Assembly: GCA_046047495.1 (NCBI GenBank)
Contig: JBJOHV010000059.1
Coordinates: forward strand, 1 to 64,000
Direction: 5' to 3'
DNA from: NORP240 sp046047495
Lineage (GTDB): Bacteria; Pseudomonadota; Gammaproteobacteria; Pseudomonadales; Pseudohongiellaceae
DNA length: 64,000 nucleotides
Positions within the stretch are counted from its first letter, which is position 1; each line of letters starts with the position of its first letter. Made by a program: the position numbers and the translations under genes. The notes under the pieces are model-generated. The model searched no databases. It was not told the DNA's origin and saw nothing but the letters and a program-made list of their open reading frames with translations. This document shows positions 44,375-56,832 of this stretch, in pieces.

Positions 44375-44824
44375 TTACAAAACAAGTTGTGCCTTGTCGA
44401 TCTCGCTGAACGGCAACGATATCTCGTTATCGTCCTGCATTATCACCACGTTGCCATCGGCCACGTTGATGATCCGGCCGCTGAAGTTGCGACGGCCGCC
44501 CAGCGGTTTCCCCAGTTTGATACTGACGGATTCACCGATATACCTGCCCACCTGGGCCTCGGTAAACAAGCGTCGATCAAGTCCAGGGGAAGAAACTTCC
44601 AGGGTGTATTCCCCGGCAATCGGGTCTTCCACATCGAGTATGCCGCTAACCTGTCGACTGACTCTTTCGCAGTCATCGATGGTCACTCCGGCAGGGTTGT
44701 CGATATAAACCCTCAAAACACTGCGCCGCCCCTGAGACAGGTGCTCGATACCCCACAGCTCCAGCCCCAGGGCGGTAACCGTCGGCTCCAACAGCAGGAA
44801 AATTTGCTTCTCGCTGGCTCTCAC
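44375..44824 (-). CDS. rimP: Ribosome maturation factor RimP
   Basis: A 149-residue protein for 30S assembly. The family core is DCERVSRQVSGILDVEDPIAGEYTLEVSSPGLDR, and the C-terminal SH3-like part contains GRIINVADGNVVI. The start is GTG at 44824, with GGGG five to six bases upstream. It is the first protein gene after tRNA-fMet, and a Rho-independent hairpin lies between them, so part of rimP-nusA transcription must pass this terminator. Confidence 0.95.
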   Translation of the reverse strand: MRASEKQIFLLLEPTVTALGLELWGIEHLSQGRRSVLRVYIDNPAGVTIDDCERVSRQVSGILDVEDPIAGEYTLEVSSPGLDRRLFTEAQVGRYIGESVSIKLGKPLGGRRNFSGRIINVADGNVVIMQDDNEISLPFSEIDKAQLVL

Positions 44825-44853
44825 AGCAACCCCGCCGCCGTTGTCACCGTTTC

Positions 44854-44877
44854 AAAAAAAAATGGGCCAATGGCCCA
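44854..44877 (-). terminator. Rho-independent terminator/attenuator between tRNA-fMet and rimP
   Basis: On the minus strand TGGGCC-ATT-GGCCCA is followed by nine T residues. It stands 45 bases after the tRNA-fMet gene and 30 bases before the GTG of rimP, so it probably lets part of the transcripts stop at the tRNA while others read into rimP-nusA. Confidence 0.8.
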
Positions 44878-44922
44878 CTCCTGAATAGTCCCCGTAGGGG
44901 ATCTGCGCAATGACTCGCGAAT

Positions 44923-44999
<77 letters not shown>

Positions 45000-45077
45000 T
45001 CAACTCTTGATATCCCTGGTCGCTCCGGTCAGCTCGGCGCTTGCCTGCCAAATTGCCCGGAATCACAAGGGGTCGGA

Positions 45078-45107
45078 ATTATAAGTAGGCGGGGCCGTCA
45101 AGGTCAA
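45078..45107 (-). promoter_or_regulatory. Strong sigma-70 promoter for the tRNA-fMet-rimP-nusA operon
   Basis: On the minus strand TTGACC (45107-45102) is followed after 18 bases by a perfect TATAAT (45083-45078), placing transcription start near 45071, about 70 bases before the tRNA-fMet. The -35 matches five of six consensus positions. Confidence 0.72.
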
Positions 45108-45172
45108 GCTGCTTCAGGGCCGGAGCCAACCAGACCCGGTTTCAGGGCAGGGCTGACTTCGGAAGGATTGTT

Positions 45173-45258
45173 TGGTGCCGCAGGCCGGACTTGAACCGGC
45201 ACGACCGATGGTCACTACCCCCTCAAGATAGCGTGTCTACCAATTCCACCACTGCGGC
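45173..45258 (-). tRNA. leuU: tRNA-Leu (GAG)
   Basis: An 86-base tRNA with a class II long variable arm read on the minus strand. The acceptor GCCGCAG pairs with CTGCGGC, the anticodon loop is CTTGAGG, and CCA is encoded. It lies 27 bases after secG, the same order as secG-leuU in E. coli. Confidence 0.95.
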
Positions 45259-45285
45259 AAATTTCAGGACGGCAGGCTCTGGGGC

Positions 45286-45678
45286 TCAGTTGCCACCGTT
45301 GTCCGGTAATTGGGGAAGATCGCCACCGGCGGCCGGAGCCACATTGGTGTCCTCCACCTGGGGCAGGTCCGTCGAGGAAGCCTGGATCGCCTCTTCCAGC
45401 AGCTCCTGGTTGACCACCGGCAAACCGGTGGTGGTGTCGAGACCGGCACGATCCTTGGCAAAAATGGCCAGGGACAGGCTGGTGATGAAGAACACCGTGG
45501 CTGCCACCGTGGTAGCGCGGGTCAGGAAATTGCCACTGCCCGACGCGCCAAACACCGTTTGTGAGGCACCGGAGCCGAAGGATGCTCCGGCATCGGCACC
45601 CTTACCTTGCTGCAGCAGCACCAATCCTACGATGAGAATCGCCACTACCACATGTACTACGATAACCAGAGTTTCCAT
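45286..45678 (-). CDS. secG: Preprotein translocase subunit SecG
   Basis: A 130-residue inner-membrane protein of the SecYEG channel. Two transmembrane segments, LVIVVHVVVAILIVGLVLL and TVAATVFFITSLSLAIF, flank the conserved QQGKGADAGASFGSGASQTVFG loop. The C-terminal tail is Pro/Asp/Asn-rich. It starts six bases after the tpiA stop and is followed by tRNA-Leu. Confidence 0.96.
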   Translation of the reverse strand: METLVIVVHVVVAILIVGLVLLQQGKGADAGASFGSGASQTVFGASGSGNFLTRATTVAATVFFITSLSLAIFAKDRAGLDTTTGLPVVNQELLEEAIQASSTDLPQVEDTNVAPAAGGDLPQLPDNGGN

Positions 45679-45684
45679 TCAGCT

Positions 45685-46443
45685 TCAGCCTAAACTTTGA
45701 CAAATCGACACGAAGTCATCCGCTTTGAGGGATGCTCCGCCCACCAGTCCGCCATCGATATCCGCGGCAGCGAACAATTGTGCTGCGTTGCCGGGGTTGA
45801 CGCTGCCCCCGTATAACAATGGCACCTGAGCCGCAACCCCGGGGTTCAAGCTCCCCAAGTGGCGGCGAATCATACCATGGACTTCCTGTGCCTGCTCCGG
45901 CGTGGCCGTGTGGCCGGTGCCAATGGCCCAAACCGGCTCGTAGGCGATGACTGCCCGCGACAGCGACTCGATGCCGGATCGCGCCAGAACAGGTGTCAGT
46001 TGAGACAGGATCACCTGGTCCGTGACGCCCTGTTCCCGTTGTTGCAGGGTTTCCCCCACACACAGGATCGGCGTCAATTCCTGAGCCAGCGCGGCCACGA
46101 ATTTCTCGGCTATCAGGTCGTCGGTCTCGCCAAATACCTGACGTCTTTCCGAGTGCCCGATGATCACATAGCGAACCCCATAGTCCGCCAGCATGGGTGC
46201 ACTGATCTCGCCGGTGAATGCGCCTTCCGGCTTGTGGTGCATGTTCTGTGCACCCAGCTCCACCCCGCTACCAGCCAGCAATTCCGCCGCCAGTGGTATA
46301 TGAATGGCGGGTGGGCATACCGCCACGGTGCAATCCGACCATCCCGCAGCCCCCAGCTTCGCGGTAACTGCCTGCAGCAATTCCGTCACTGAGCGACGGT
46401 TGCCAAACATCTTCCAGTTACCGACAAGCATCTTGGCAGGCAT
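45685..46443 (-). CDS. tpiA: Triose-phosphate isomerase
   Basis: A 252-residue TIM-barrel enzyme of glycolysis. The substrate-binding GNWKMFG, the catalytic His in IIGHSERR, the catalytic Glu in VIAYEPVWAIGTG (loop 6 follows) and the phosphate-binding LYGGSVNPGN are intact. It begins the series tpiA-secG-tRNA-Leu. Confidence 0.97.
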   Translation of the reverse strand: MPAKMLVGNWKMFGNRRSVTELLQAVTAKLGAAGWSDCTVAVCPPAIHIPLAAELLAGSGVELGAQNMHHKPEGAFTGEISAPMLADYGVRYVIIGHSERRQVFGETDDLIAEKFVAALAQELTPILCVGETLQQREQGVTDQVILSQLTPVLARSGIESLSRAVIAYEPVWAIGTGHTATPEQAQEVHGMIRRHLGSLNPGVAAQVPLLYGGSVNPGNAAQLFAAADIDGGLVGGASLKADDFVSICQSLG

Positions 46444-46586
46444 GGTAATCCCGTCATTTCCCTTTTCGCGTCATGGAGTTGCCCCCGATCGATCGCCTTC
46501 AAAAGACTGCCGCATCGGGCCCGCAAAACGGGGCGCCAATACTACCCAACCTGCCAGGGCCTTGCAACAGAAGGCCTGAAGGGGAT

Positions 46587-47939
46587 TCAGGCCAGGGCGG
46601 CGGCAACCACTTCGGACAGTTCCTGGGCGAGGCGGCTGACCTGGTCGCTGTCCTCACCTTCCACCATCACCCGCACCACCGGCTCCGTTCCGGAAGGCCG
46701 CAGCAGGATGCGGCCTGTCTTGCCCAGCTCGGCCTCGGCCCGGGCCACGGCCGAGGCGATGGACCCGTTGCTGCGAATGTCCCGCTTGCCGTTGAGGCGC
46801 ACATTCACCATGGTCTGGGGCAGCTTGCGCATCTTGCTTCTCAATTCCGCCAGGGGCTGATTGCTGTGAACGATCGCCTCCAGGGCCTGCAGGGCGGACA
46901 CGATGCCATCTCCGGTGCTGGTGAGATCCAGGCAAATCACATGGCCGGAAGACTCGCCTCCCAATGCCCAGCCGCGGGCCAGCAGTTCCGCCATGACATA
47001 ACGATCCCCCACCTGGGTGCGGACAAACGGTACATCCAGGGCGTCCAGCCCAAGCTCCAGACCCAGGTTGCTCATCAGGGTGCCCACTACACCGCCGAAG
47101 TCCAGATTGCGGCGCCGCCGGTCGCGGGCAATCACATAGAGAACCTCGTCACCGTCCACCACGTTGCCCAGATGATCCACCAGAATGACCCGGTCGCCGT
47201 CCCCGTCGAAGGCAATGCCCAGATCGGCACTTTCCTCCAGCACGGTTTTCGCCAGTAGCTGGGGTGCTGTGGATCCACAACCCTGATTGATATTGAGACC
47301 ATTGGGGGACACTCCGATGGCCTTGACCTTGGCCCCCAGTTCCTCGAACACCGCGGGTGCGATGTGGTAGGTGGATCCGTTGGCACAATCCACGACAATC
47401 TTCATGCCGTTGAATTTGAGATTGGATTCCACCGTGCTCTTGCAGAATTCCACATAGCGGCCGGCAGCGTCACTGATTCGGGCGGCCTTGCCCAGTTTTT
47501 CCGATGCCACAGTGGTCATGGGCTCGTCCAGATGAGCTTCGATGGCCAGTTCCAGCTCATCCGGCAGCTTGGTGCCATCGGTCGAGAAGAACTTGATGCC
47601 GTTGTCTTCGAAAGGATTATGGGAGGCGCTGATGACAATGCCGGCCTGGGCGCGAAACGTGCGGGTCAGGTAGGCGATGGCGGGAGTCGGCATGGGGCCC
47701 AGTAGATTGATATTGACACCCGCCGCCGTCACACCCGCCTCCAGGGCCGCCTCAAACATGTAGCCCGAAATGCGTGTGTCCTTGCCTATGAGTATCTTGT
47801 TGCGGCCATTACCACCCTGGGCGAACACCCGTCCGGCAGCCCACCCCAGCTTCAGCATGAAGTCTGGCGTTATGGGCGATTCCCCCACCCGACCCCGGAT
47901 GCCGTCCGTCCCAAAATATCGTTTCGTGCCGGCGACCAT
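46587..47939 (-). CDS. glmM: Phosphoglucosamine mutase
   Basis: A 450-residue alpha-phosphohexomutase that makes glucosamine-1-phosphate for UDP-GlcNAc and cell-wall synthesis. The N-terminus is YFGTDGIRGRVG, the phosphoserine loop is VISASHNPFEDNGIKFF, the metal loop is DGDGDR and the sugar-binding loop is GGESSGH. The ATG at 47939, one base after the folP stop, gives the usual start; an upstream in-frame start at 48071 is not used by the family. Confidence 0.97.
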   Translation of the reverse strand: MVAGTKRYFGTDGIRGRVGESPITPDFMLKLGWAAGRVFAQGGNGRNKILIGKDTRISGYMFEAALEAGVTAAGVNINLLGPMPTPAIAYLTRTFRAQAGIVISASHNPFEDNGIKFFSTDGTKLPDELELAIEAHLDEPMTTVASEKLGKAARISDAAGRYVEFCKSTVESNLKFNGMKIVVDCANGSTYHIAPAVFEELGAKVKAIGVSPNGLNINQGCGSTAPQLLAKTVLEESADLGIAFDGDGDRVILVDHLGNVVDGDEVLYVIARDRRRRNLDFGGVVGTLMSNLGLELGLDALDVPFVRTQVGDRYVMAELLARGWALGGESSGHVICLDLTSTGDGIVSALQALEAIVHSNQPLAELRSKMRKLPQTMVNVRLNGKRDIRSNGSIASAVARAEAELGKTGRILLRPSGTEPVVRVMVEGEDSDQVSRLAQELSEVVAAALA

Positions 47940-47940
47940 G

Positions 47941-48825
47941 TCATACGCCTCTGTGGTTCTGGTGATTTTTTTGTAGGGCGCAGTGTACGCGAATTGCGTC
48001 CCGCGTTGCAGCCACATCATGGCTGCGCAGAATGCTGGCACCTCGCTCCAGAGCCAGGGTGGCCGCAGCAATACTGCCGGCCAGGCGGTCGTTTACCGGA
48101 CGCTCCACAACCTGGCCGATCATGGATTTGCGGGAGATGCCCACCAGCACCGGCAATCCCAGCTCGTCCAGCCGTGCCAACCCGGCCAGCAGCCGGTAAT
48201 TGTGTTCCAGGGTCTTGCCGAAGCCGAAACCGGGATCCACCAGCAGCCGGTCCCGGCTCACTCCTGCACGGGTCACGAGGTCCACCCGTTGGCGCAGAAA
48301 TGCCAGCACATCCTGCACCACGTCTCCGTAGTGGCATTGCTGCTGCATGGTTTGGGGCTCCCCCTGCATGTGCATGAGACAGACCCCCATGCCGGTTGAC
48401 AACACGGCTGCCAGGGCACCGTCCCGTTGCAGAGCCCGGATGTCATTGACCATTACGGCCCCGGCTGCTGCCGCCGCCCGCATCACGGCGGGGCTGCTGG
48501 TATCAACGGAAATCGCCACGTCCAGCTCTGAGGAGATGGCCTCCACCACGGGAATGACCCGCTCCAGTTCCTCCTGCAGGCTGACCGGTTCTGCCCCGGG
48601 CCGGGTGGATTCCCCCCCCACATCGATGATGGCGGCGCCCTCCTCCACCATGGTGCGAGCCGCCGCCAGAACCCTCTGGGTGTCGATGCGAAAATCCGCA
48701 CGCGGACCGGCCGCCGCGAAGCGGGCGCCATCCGAGAAGGAGTCGGGGGTGACGTTGAGAATTCCCATGACGATGGGGGTAGACAGGTCCACCTGTCTAC
48801 CCCCGAGTTGTAACCTGCGGTTCAT
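47941..48825 (-). CDS. folP: Dihydropteroate synthase
   Basis: A 294-residue TIM-barrel enzyme joining hydroxymethyl-dihydropterin pyrophosphate with p-aminobenzoate, the sulfonamide target. Signatures are MGILNVTPDSFSDGARF, IDVGGESTRPGAEPV, MHMQGEPQTMQ and the DPGFGFGKT and GISRKSMIG loops. It lies between ftsH and glmM, the conserved gammaproteobacterial order ftsH-folP-glmM. Confidence 0.97.
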   Translation of the reverse strand: MNRRLQLGGRQVDLSTPIVMGILNVTPDSFSDGARFAAAGPRADFRIDTQRVLAAARTMVEEGAAIIDVGGESTRPGAEPVSLQEELERVIPVVEAISSELDVAISVDTSSPAVMRAAAAAGAVMVNDIRALQRDGALAAVLSTGMGVCLMHMQGEPQTMQQQCHYGDVVQDVLAFLRQRVDLVTRAGVSRDRLLVDPGFGFGKTLEHNYRLLAGLARLDELGLPVLVGISRKSMIGQVVERPVNDRLAGSIAAATLALERGASILRSHDVAATRDAIRVHCALQKNHQNHRGV

Positions 48826-48849
48826 CGCTGAACGCCTGGGTCGGCGCTG

Positions 48850-50781
48850 TCAGTGCTCGCTGGCTGGCCCACCGATCTTGCTGTCGGACTTGCCTTCCGT
48901 CTCGCGGGTACTGCGCTTGGCACCGGAACTGTCCTGGTCGCGATCGTTCCAGTCAGCCGGCGGACGTGGTTTCTGGCCGGACATGATGTCGTCGATCTGC
49001 TCGGCGTCGATGGTTTCGTACTCCAGCAGGGCATCCTTCATCAACTCCAGCTTTTCGCGATTGGTTTCCAGCAGATGCTTGGCCGTGCTGTAGCATTCGT
49101 CGATGATGCGACGGACTTCCCGGTCAATGGCCTTGGCGGTGTCACTGGATACGGACTTGGTCTGGGTTCCGGCCGACCTGCCCAGGAAAACCTCGTGGTC
49201 ATCCTCGGAATACATCAGGGGCCCCAGTTCCTCCGACAGCCCCCACTTGGTCACCATGTTGCGCGCCATTTCCGTGGCCCGCTGAATGTCATTGGAGGCG
49301 CCAGTCGTCACACCTTCTTTGCCCAGGGTCATTTCCTCGGCGATGCGGCCACCATAGAGACTGCAGATCTGGCTCTGAAGTGCCTTCTTGCTGATGCTGT
49401 AGCGGTCCTCTTCCGGCAGAAACATGGTGACACCCAGGGCCCGGCCACGGGGAATGATGCTGACCTTGTAGACAGGATCATGTTCGGGCACCAGACGGCC
49501 CACGATGGCATGACCCGCCTCGTGATAGGCGGTATTCAGCTTTTCCTTGTCGGACATGACCATGGATTTGCGCTCGGCGCCCATCATGATCTTGTCCTTG
49601 GCTTTTTCGAATTCCTCCATGGTCACCAGACGCCTGCTGGCGCGGGCGGCAAACAAGGCTGCCTCGTTCACCAGGTTCGCCAGGTCGGCGCCGGAGAAAC
49701 CCGGAGTGCCCCGCGCGATGACACTGGCCTTGACCCGGTCATCGATGGGCACTTTGCGCATGTGAACTTTCAGTATCTGCTCGCGTCCGCGGATATCGGG
49801 GAGGCCCACCACCACCTGGCGGTCGAAGCGGCCAGGGCGCAGCAGTGCGGGGTCGAGGACGTCAGGCCGGTTGGTGGCGGCAATCACGATGACGCCGTCA
49901 TTGGCTTCGAAGCCGTCCATTTCCACCAGCAGCTGGTTGAGAGTCTGCTCGCGCTCGTCATGGCCACCGCCCAGACCGGCACCCCGGTGACGGCCCACGG
50001 CGTCGATTTCATCGATAAAAATAATACATGGCGCCTGTTTCTTGGCCTGGTCAAACATGTCGCGCACACGGGACGCACCGACGCCGACGAACATTTCGAC
50101 AAAGTCGGAACCGGAAATTGAAAAGAACGGAACCTTGGCCTCACCGGCGATGGCCTTGGCCAGCAAGGTCTTGCCGGTGCCGGGCTGGCCGACCATGAGG
50201 ATGCCACGGGGAATACGCCCGCCGAGACGCTGGAATTTGTCCGGCTCGCGCAGAAACTCCACCAGTTCCTGCACGTCCTCCTTGGCTTCATCAACTCCCG
50301 CCACATCGGCGAACGTCACCTTGATCTGGTCTTCACCCAGCAGCTTGGCCTTGCTCTTGCCGAAAGACATGGGGCCGCCCTTGCCGCCCGCGCCACCGCC
50401 CTGCATCTGGCGCATGAAGAAAAAGAACAGGGCGATGATGATCAATATGGGAAAACTGGCCACCAGCAATTGAGCCCATATACTCTGCTGCTCCGGCTCG
50501 CTGGCATGGATTTCCACGTTGTTGGCGAACAGGTCGTCCATCAGCTGGTCGTCACCGATCAGTGGCATGACCGTCTGGAACTGGGAGCCGTCGGTGCGCA
50601 ACCCCGTGATATTGATGCCGGCAATTTCCACGGCACTGACCCGCCCGGAGCGGACTTCGCGAATGAAGGACGAATAATTGACGGACTCGTCCCTGGTTTC
50701 CTGATTGATGTTGTTGAACACCGTCAGCAGCACGCCGGCGATGATCATCCACAGGATCAAATTTTTTGCCATATCGTTCAA
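48850..50781 (-). CDS. ftsH: ATP-dependent zinc metalloprotease FtsH
   Basis: A 643-residue inner-membrane AAA+ protease for quality control and LpxC/sigma-32 turnover. Two transmembrane helices (residues about 6-25 and 100-120) flank the periplasmic domain. The AAA module has GQPGTGKT (Walker A), FIDEIDAVGRHRG, and the SRH; the zinc site is HEAGHAIVG. The TTG at 50781 has GGAGA seven bases upstream and gives the MNDMAKNLILW start known in relatives; an ATG at 50772 and an upstream start at 50817 are alternatives. Confidence 0.97.
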   Translation of the reverse strand: MNDMAKNLILWMIIAGVLLTVFNNINQETRDESVNYSSFIREVRSGRVSAVEIAGINITGLRTDGSQFQTVMPLIGDDQLMDDLFANNVEIHASEPEQQSIWAQLLVASFPILIIIALFFFFMRQMQGGGAGGKGGPMSFGKSKAKLLGEDQIKVTFADVAGVDEAKEDVQELVEFLREPDKFQRLGGRIPRGILMVGQPGTGKTLLAKAIAGEAKVPFFSISGSDFVEMFVGVGASRVRDMFDQAKKQAPCIIFIDEIDAVGRHRGAGLGGGHDEREQTLNQLLVEMDGFEANDGVIVIAATNRPDVLDPALLRPGRFDRQVVVGLPDIRGREQILKVHMRKVPIDDRVKASVIARGTPGFSGADLANLVNEAALFAARASRRLVTMEEFEKAKDKIMMGAERKSMVMSDKEKLNTAYHEAGHAIVGRLVPEHDPVYKVSIIPRGRALGVTMFLPEEDRYSISKKALQSQICSLYGGRIAEEMTLGKEGVTTGASNDIQRATEMARNMVTKWGLSEELGPLMYSEDDHEVFLGRSAGTQTKSVSSDTAKAIDREVRRIIDECYSTAKHLLETNREKLELMKDALLEYETIDAEQIDDIMSGQKPRPPADWNDRDQDSSGAKRSTRETEGKSDSKIGGPASEH

Positions 50782-50866
50782 GGGCTTATCTCCCCAGTCT
50801 GGTAAAGTGTCGGCCAACGGACAAGGGCCGTATACCGTAAAATTACGCTCAATGATGCACGAAAGT

Positions 50867-51499
50867 TCAATGTGGCGCTATAAATCCCGTGGCCAGCAGG
50901 TAGACCTCGCTGGAGCGGGCCCGCGAGGCATCGGGCTTGCGCACCCTCACGGTGCGGAATGATTGCTTCAATTCTGCCTGGAAGGTTTCCAGGCCCTCAC
51001 CATGAAAGACCTTCACCAGGAGGCTGCCATTGCAGCGCAAAACCGCGCGCGCCATGTCCAGCGCCAACTCCGCCAGATGCATCGCGCGAGGTTGATCGAT
51101 CGCTTTCATGCCACTCATATTGGGGGCCATGTCCGACAAAACAAGGTCCGCCTTGTCCTCACCCAGGGCTTCCAGAAGCTGCTCGAACACCGCCTGTTCG
51201 GTGAAGTCACCCAGGATGAATTCCACACCCTCTATAGGGTCAAGCGGCAGAATGTCGCTGGCAATGACACGGCCACGGGGTCCAAGCTTTTCCGCTGCAA
51301 CCTGTGACCAGCCGCCGGGGGCCGCCCCCAGATCCACCACGACCAAGCCAGCCTTGAACAGCTGATCCTTGCTGTCGATTTCCAGCAGCTTGAAGCTGGC
51401 GCGGGAGCGGTAGCCGTGCTGCTGAGACAATTTGACGTAGGCATCGTCAAAATGCTCCTTCAGCCAGCCCTTGCTGCTCTTTGATTTAGACACCTGCAC
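50867..51499 (-). CDS. rlmE: 23S rRNA 2'-O-ribose methyltransferase RlmE (FtsJ/RrmJ)
   Basis: A 210-residue SAM-dependent enzyme modifying U2552 of 23S rRNA. The lysine-rich start, YRSRASFKLLEID, the SAM motif VVDLGAAPGGWSQVA, and the catalytic SDMAPNMSG and LLVKVFHGEG (Asp and Lys of the K-D-K-E tetrad) are intact. It is paired with ftsH as in E. coli and is divergent from yhbY. Confidence 0.97.
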   Translation of the reverse strand: MQVSKSKSSKGWLKEHFDDAYVKLSQQHGYRSRASFKLLEIDSKDQLFKAGLVVVDLGAAPGGWSQVAAEKLGPRGRVIASDILPLDPIEGVEFILGDFTEQAVFEQLLEALGEDKADLVLSDMAPNMSGMKAIDQPRAMHLAELALDMARAVLRCNGSLLVKVFHGEGLETFQAELKQSFRTVRVRKPDASRARSSEVYLLATGFIAPH

Positions 51500-51575
51500 A
51501 GCCCCTGCAATTCAAGTATAGTTCCAGCCCGACACCCGTGAACCGCCATACATTGCCCAATACCCGAGTTCCAGC

Positions 51576-51893
51576 ATGACTGCCAACCAGCGTGATCGCA
51601 AGACCCTCAAAGCCATCGGACACGGCTTGAAACCCATCGTCACCGTGGCGGAAAACGGACTGTCACCCAATGTCCTCGCTGAGATCCAGCGCGCACTCCA
51701 TCAGCATGAGTTGATAAAGATAAAGGTGCTGGTCGCGGATCGGGGAGAGAAGCAGGCCATACAGGACGAACTGACACGAATGCTCAATGCGGAATGTCTG
51801 CAGAAAATCGGGCATGTGATGCTGTTGTACCGGGCGACTGAAAAACCGGACCCACGTCTATCCAATGTGCTTCGCTTTAAGCAATTGGTCTAG
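51576..51893 (+). CDS. yhbY: CRM-domain RNA-binding protein YhbY
   Basis: A 105-residue CRM domain protein associated with pre-50S ribosomal particles. The conserved segment LKPIVTVAENGLSPNVLAEIQRALHQHELIKIKV contains the RNA-binding loop (the GxxG type, here ENGL), and the C-terminal LLYR motif is present. It is divergent from rlmE and convergent with greA; their TAG stops interlock at CTAG. Confidence 0.93.
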   Translation: MTANQRDRKTLKAIGHGLKPIVTVAENGLSPNVLAEIQRALHQHELIKIKVLVADRGEKQAIQDELTRMLNAECLQKIGHVMLLYRATEKPDPRLSNVLRFKQLV

Positions 51894-52366
51894 AGGTGGT
51901 TTACCGCCTCGATTTCATATTCGATATTGCCGGCCGGCGCCTTGACCACCACCTCGTCACCCTCACGCTTTCCCATCAGGGCGCGGGCAATGGGTGAGCC
52001 CACGGATATCTTGCCGGCCGCCACGTCCGCCTCATCCTCGCCGACAATCTGATAGACGGATTTCTTGTCGGTGTCCAGATTGATGAGGGTTACCGTTGCA
52101 CCAAAGATCACTTTGCCGGTGGGTTCGATCTTGGTGACGTCGATGATCTCGCACTCGGACAGCTTGCCCTCGATCTCCTTGATGCGACCCTCGCAAAAAC
52201 TCTGCTGTTCCCTGGCCGCATGGTATTCGGCGTTTTCCCGCAGATCCCCGTGTTCCCTGGCTTCGGCGATGGCGGCAATGATTTTGGGGCGCGTGACTGA
52301 CTTGAGCTCATTCAGCTCCTTGCGAAGCTTTTCAGCCCCGGCCACGGTCATGGGTACTTTCTGCAT
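51890..52366 (-). CDS. greA: Transcription elongation factor GreA
   Basis: A 158-residue transcript-cleavage factor that rescues backtracked RNA polymerase. The coiled-coil N-terminal domain begins KVPMTVAGAEKLRKELNELK, with the tip acidic pair in EAREHGDLRENAEYHAAREQQ, and the C-terminal FKBP-like domain contains GSPIARALMGKREGDEV. It lies 92 bases after carB, as in other gammaproteobacteria. Confidence 0.97.
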   Translation of the reverse strand: MQKVPMTVAGAEKLRKELNELKSVTRPKIIAAIAEAREHGDLRENAEYHAAREQQSFCEGRIKEIEGKLSECEIIDVTKIEPTGKVIFGATVTLINLDTDKKSVYQIVGEDEADVAAGKISVGSPIARALMGKREGDEVVVKAPAGNIEYEIEAVNHL

Positions 52367-52418
52367 GGGTGTTTACTGCGAAAAACAGAATCGATTGAGG
52401 ACCTTAGCATAACAGCAG

Positions 52419-52440
52419 TCCTGGTTTATTCAAACCAGGA
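52419..52440. other. Perfect stem-loop between carB and greA
   Basis: TCCTGGTTT (52419-52427) and AAACCAGGA (52432-52440) are perfect nine-base arms with a four-base loop just beyond the carB stop. No T-run follows on either strand, so it may stabilise or process the transcript; I do not call it a terminator. Confidence 0.4.
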
Positions 52441-52458
52441 TGCATCTGGCATGCGGAA

Positions 52459-55677
<3,219 letters not shown>

Positions 55678-55695
55678 GGCGAAATGGGTATCCCG

Positions 55696-56832
55696 TTACT
55701 GGCGCTGCGCCATGAGGTCGACAAACCGGTCGAATAACGGCGCGACATCATGGGGTCCGGGGCTGGCTTCCGGGTGGCCCTGGAAGCTGAATGCCGGCTT
55801 GTCGGTTCTTTCGATCCCTTGCAGGGAACCATCGAACAAGGACCGGTGGGTCGCTCGCAGATTGGCCGGCAGGGATTTTTCGTCCACGGCAAAACCGTGG
55901 TTCTGGCTGGTGATGAACACCCTGCCGTCGTTCAGATCCTGTACGGGATGATTGGCACCGTGGTGACCCAGGGGCATTTTCAGTGTCTTGGCGTCGCAGG
56001 CCAGAGCCAGCAATTGATGCCCAAGGCAAATTCCAAAAATGGGGATGTCGGTGACCAGAAACCGCCGGATCGCGGCGATGGCATAGTCACAGGGTTCCGG
56101 GTCGCCGGGTCCATTGGACAGGAAAATACCGGCGGGCTTCATGGCCAGCACGTCTTCCGCCGGGGTTTGAGCGGGAACCACGACCACCTCGCAACCGCGT
56201 TCAACCAGCATCCTGAGAATATTGCGCTTGACGCCGAAATCGTAGGCCACGACCTTGAATTTTGGCGCGGCGGGGGATTGATAACCCTGCCCCAGCCCCC
56301 ACTCTCCCAAGGTCCACTGATAGGATTGGCTGACACTCACCTCTTTGGCGAGATCCATGCCCTTGAGGCCCGGAAAGGCTCTGGCGTTCTGCAGGGCCAG
56401 GGCATCACCACCCTTCGCCAGTTCCGGACCGGAAAGTATGCAGCCGTTCAAGGCGCCCTTGTCCCGCAGCAGGCGGGTGAGGCGACGCGTGTCGATCTCG
56501 GCGATGGACACCACCTGTTTGTGCTTGAGGAATTCGTCCAGTGTCTGCTCTTTACGCCAGTTGCTGGCCAGCAGCGGCAAATTGCGAATCACCAGGCCTG
56601 CGGCCCATACCCGGTCCGATTCGTCGTCTTCCTCATTGGTGCCGGTATTGCCGATATGGGAATAGGTGAGGGTCACGATCTGCCGGGCATAGGAGGGATC
56701 CGTGAGGATTTCCTGATAGCCCGTCATGGCCGTATTGAAGACCACCTCGCCGGTGGAGCTGCCTGTGGCGCCTATGGCGATACCCCGAAAAATGCTGCCA
56801 TCTTCCAGGGCTAAAACCGCGTTCTCAGTCAA
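55696..56832 (-). CDS. carA: Carbamoyl-phosphate synthase small chain (glutaminase)
   Basis: A 378-residue subunit that hydrolyses glutamine for CarB. The N-terminal part (VLALEDGSIFRGIAIGATG) and the class I glutaminase with the nucleophile in FGICLGHQLL and the His/Glu in QGHPEASPGPHD are intact. The start is TTG at 56832, preceded by GGGAG six bases upstream; E. coli carA also starts with TTG. The start overlaps the stop of an upstream leader frame (TTGA). Confidence 0.97.
   Translation of the reverse strand: MTENAVLALEDGSIFRGIAIGATGSSTGEVVFNTAMTGYQEILTDPSYARQIVTLTYSHIGNTGTNEEDDESDRVWAAGLVIRNLPLLASNWRKEQTLDEFLKHKQVVSIAEIDTRRLTRLLRDKGALNGCILSGPELAKGGDALALQNARAFPGLKGMDLAKEVSVSQSYQWTLGEWGLGQGYQSPAAPKFKVVAYDFGVKRNILRMLVERGCEVVVVPAQTPAEDVLAMKPAGIFLSNGPGDPEPCDYAIAAIRRFLVTDIPIFGICLGHQLLALACDAKTLKMPLGHHGANHPVQDLNDGRVFITSQNHGFAVDEKSLPANLRATHRSLFDGSLQGIERTDKPAFSFQGHPEASPGPHDVAPLFDRFVDLMAQRQ

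Noticed and set aside
52419..52440. Stem-loop after carB as a Rho-independent terminator
   Set aside because: There is no T-run on either strand, so it is listed only as a stem-loop.
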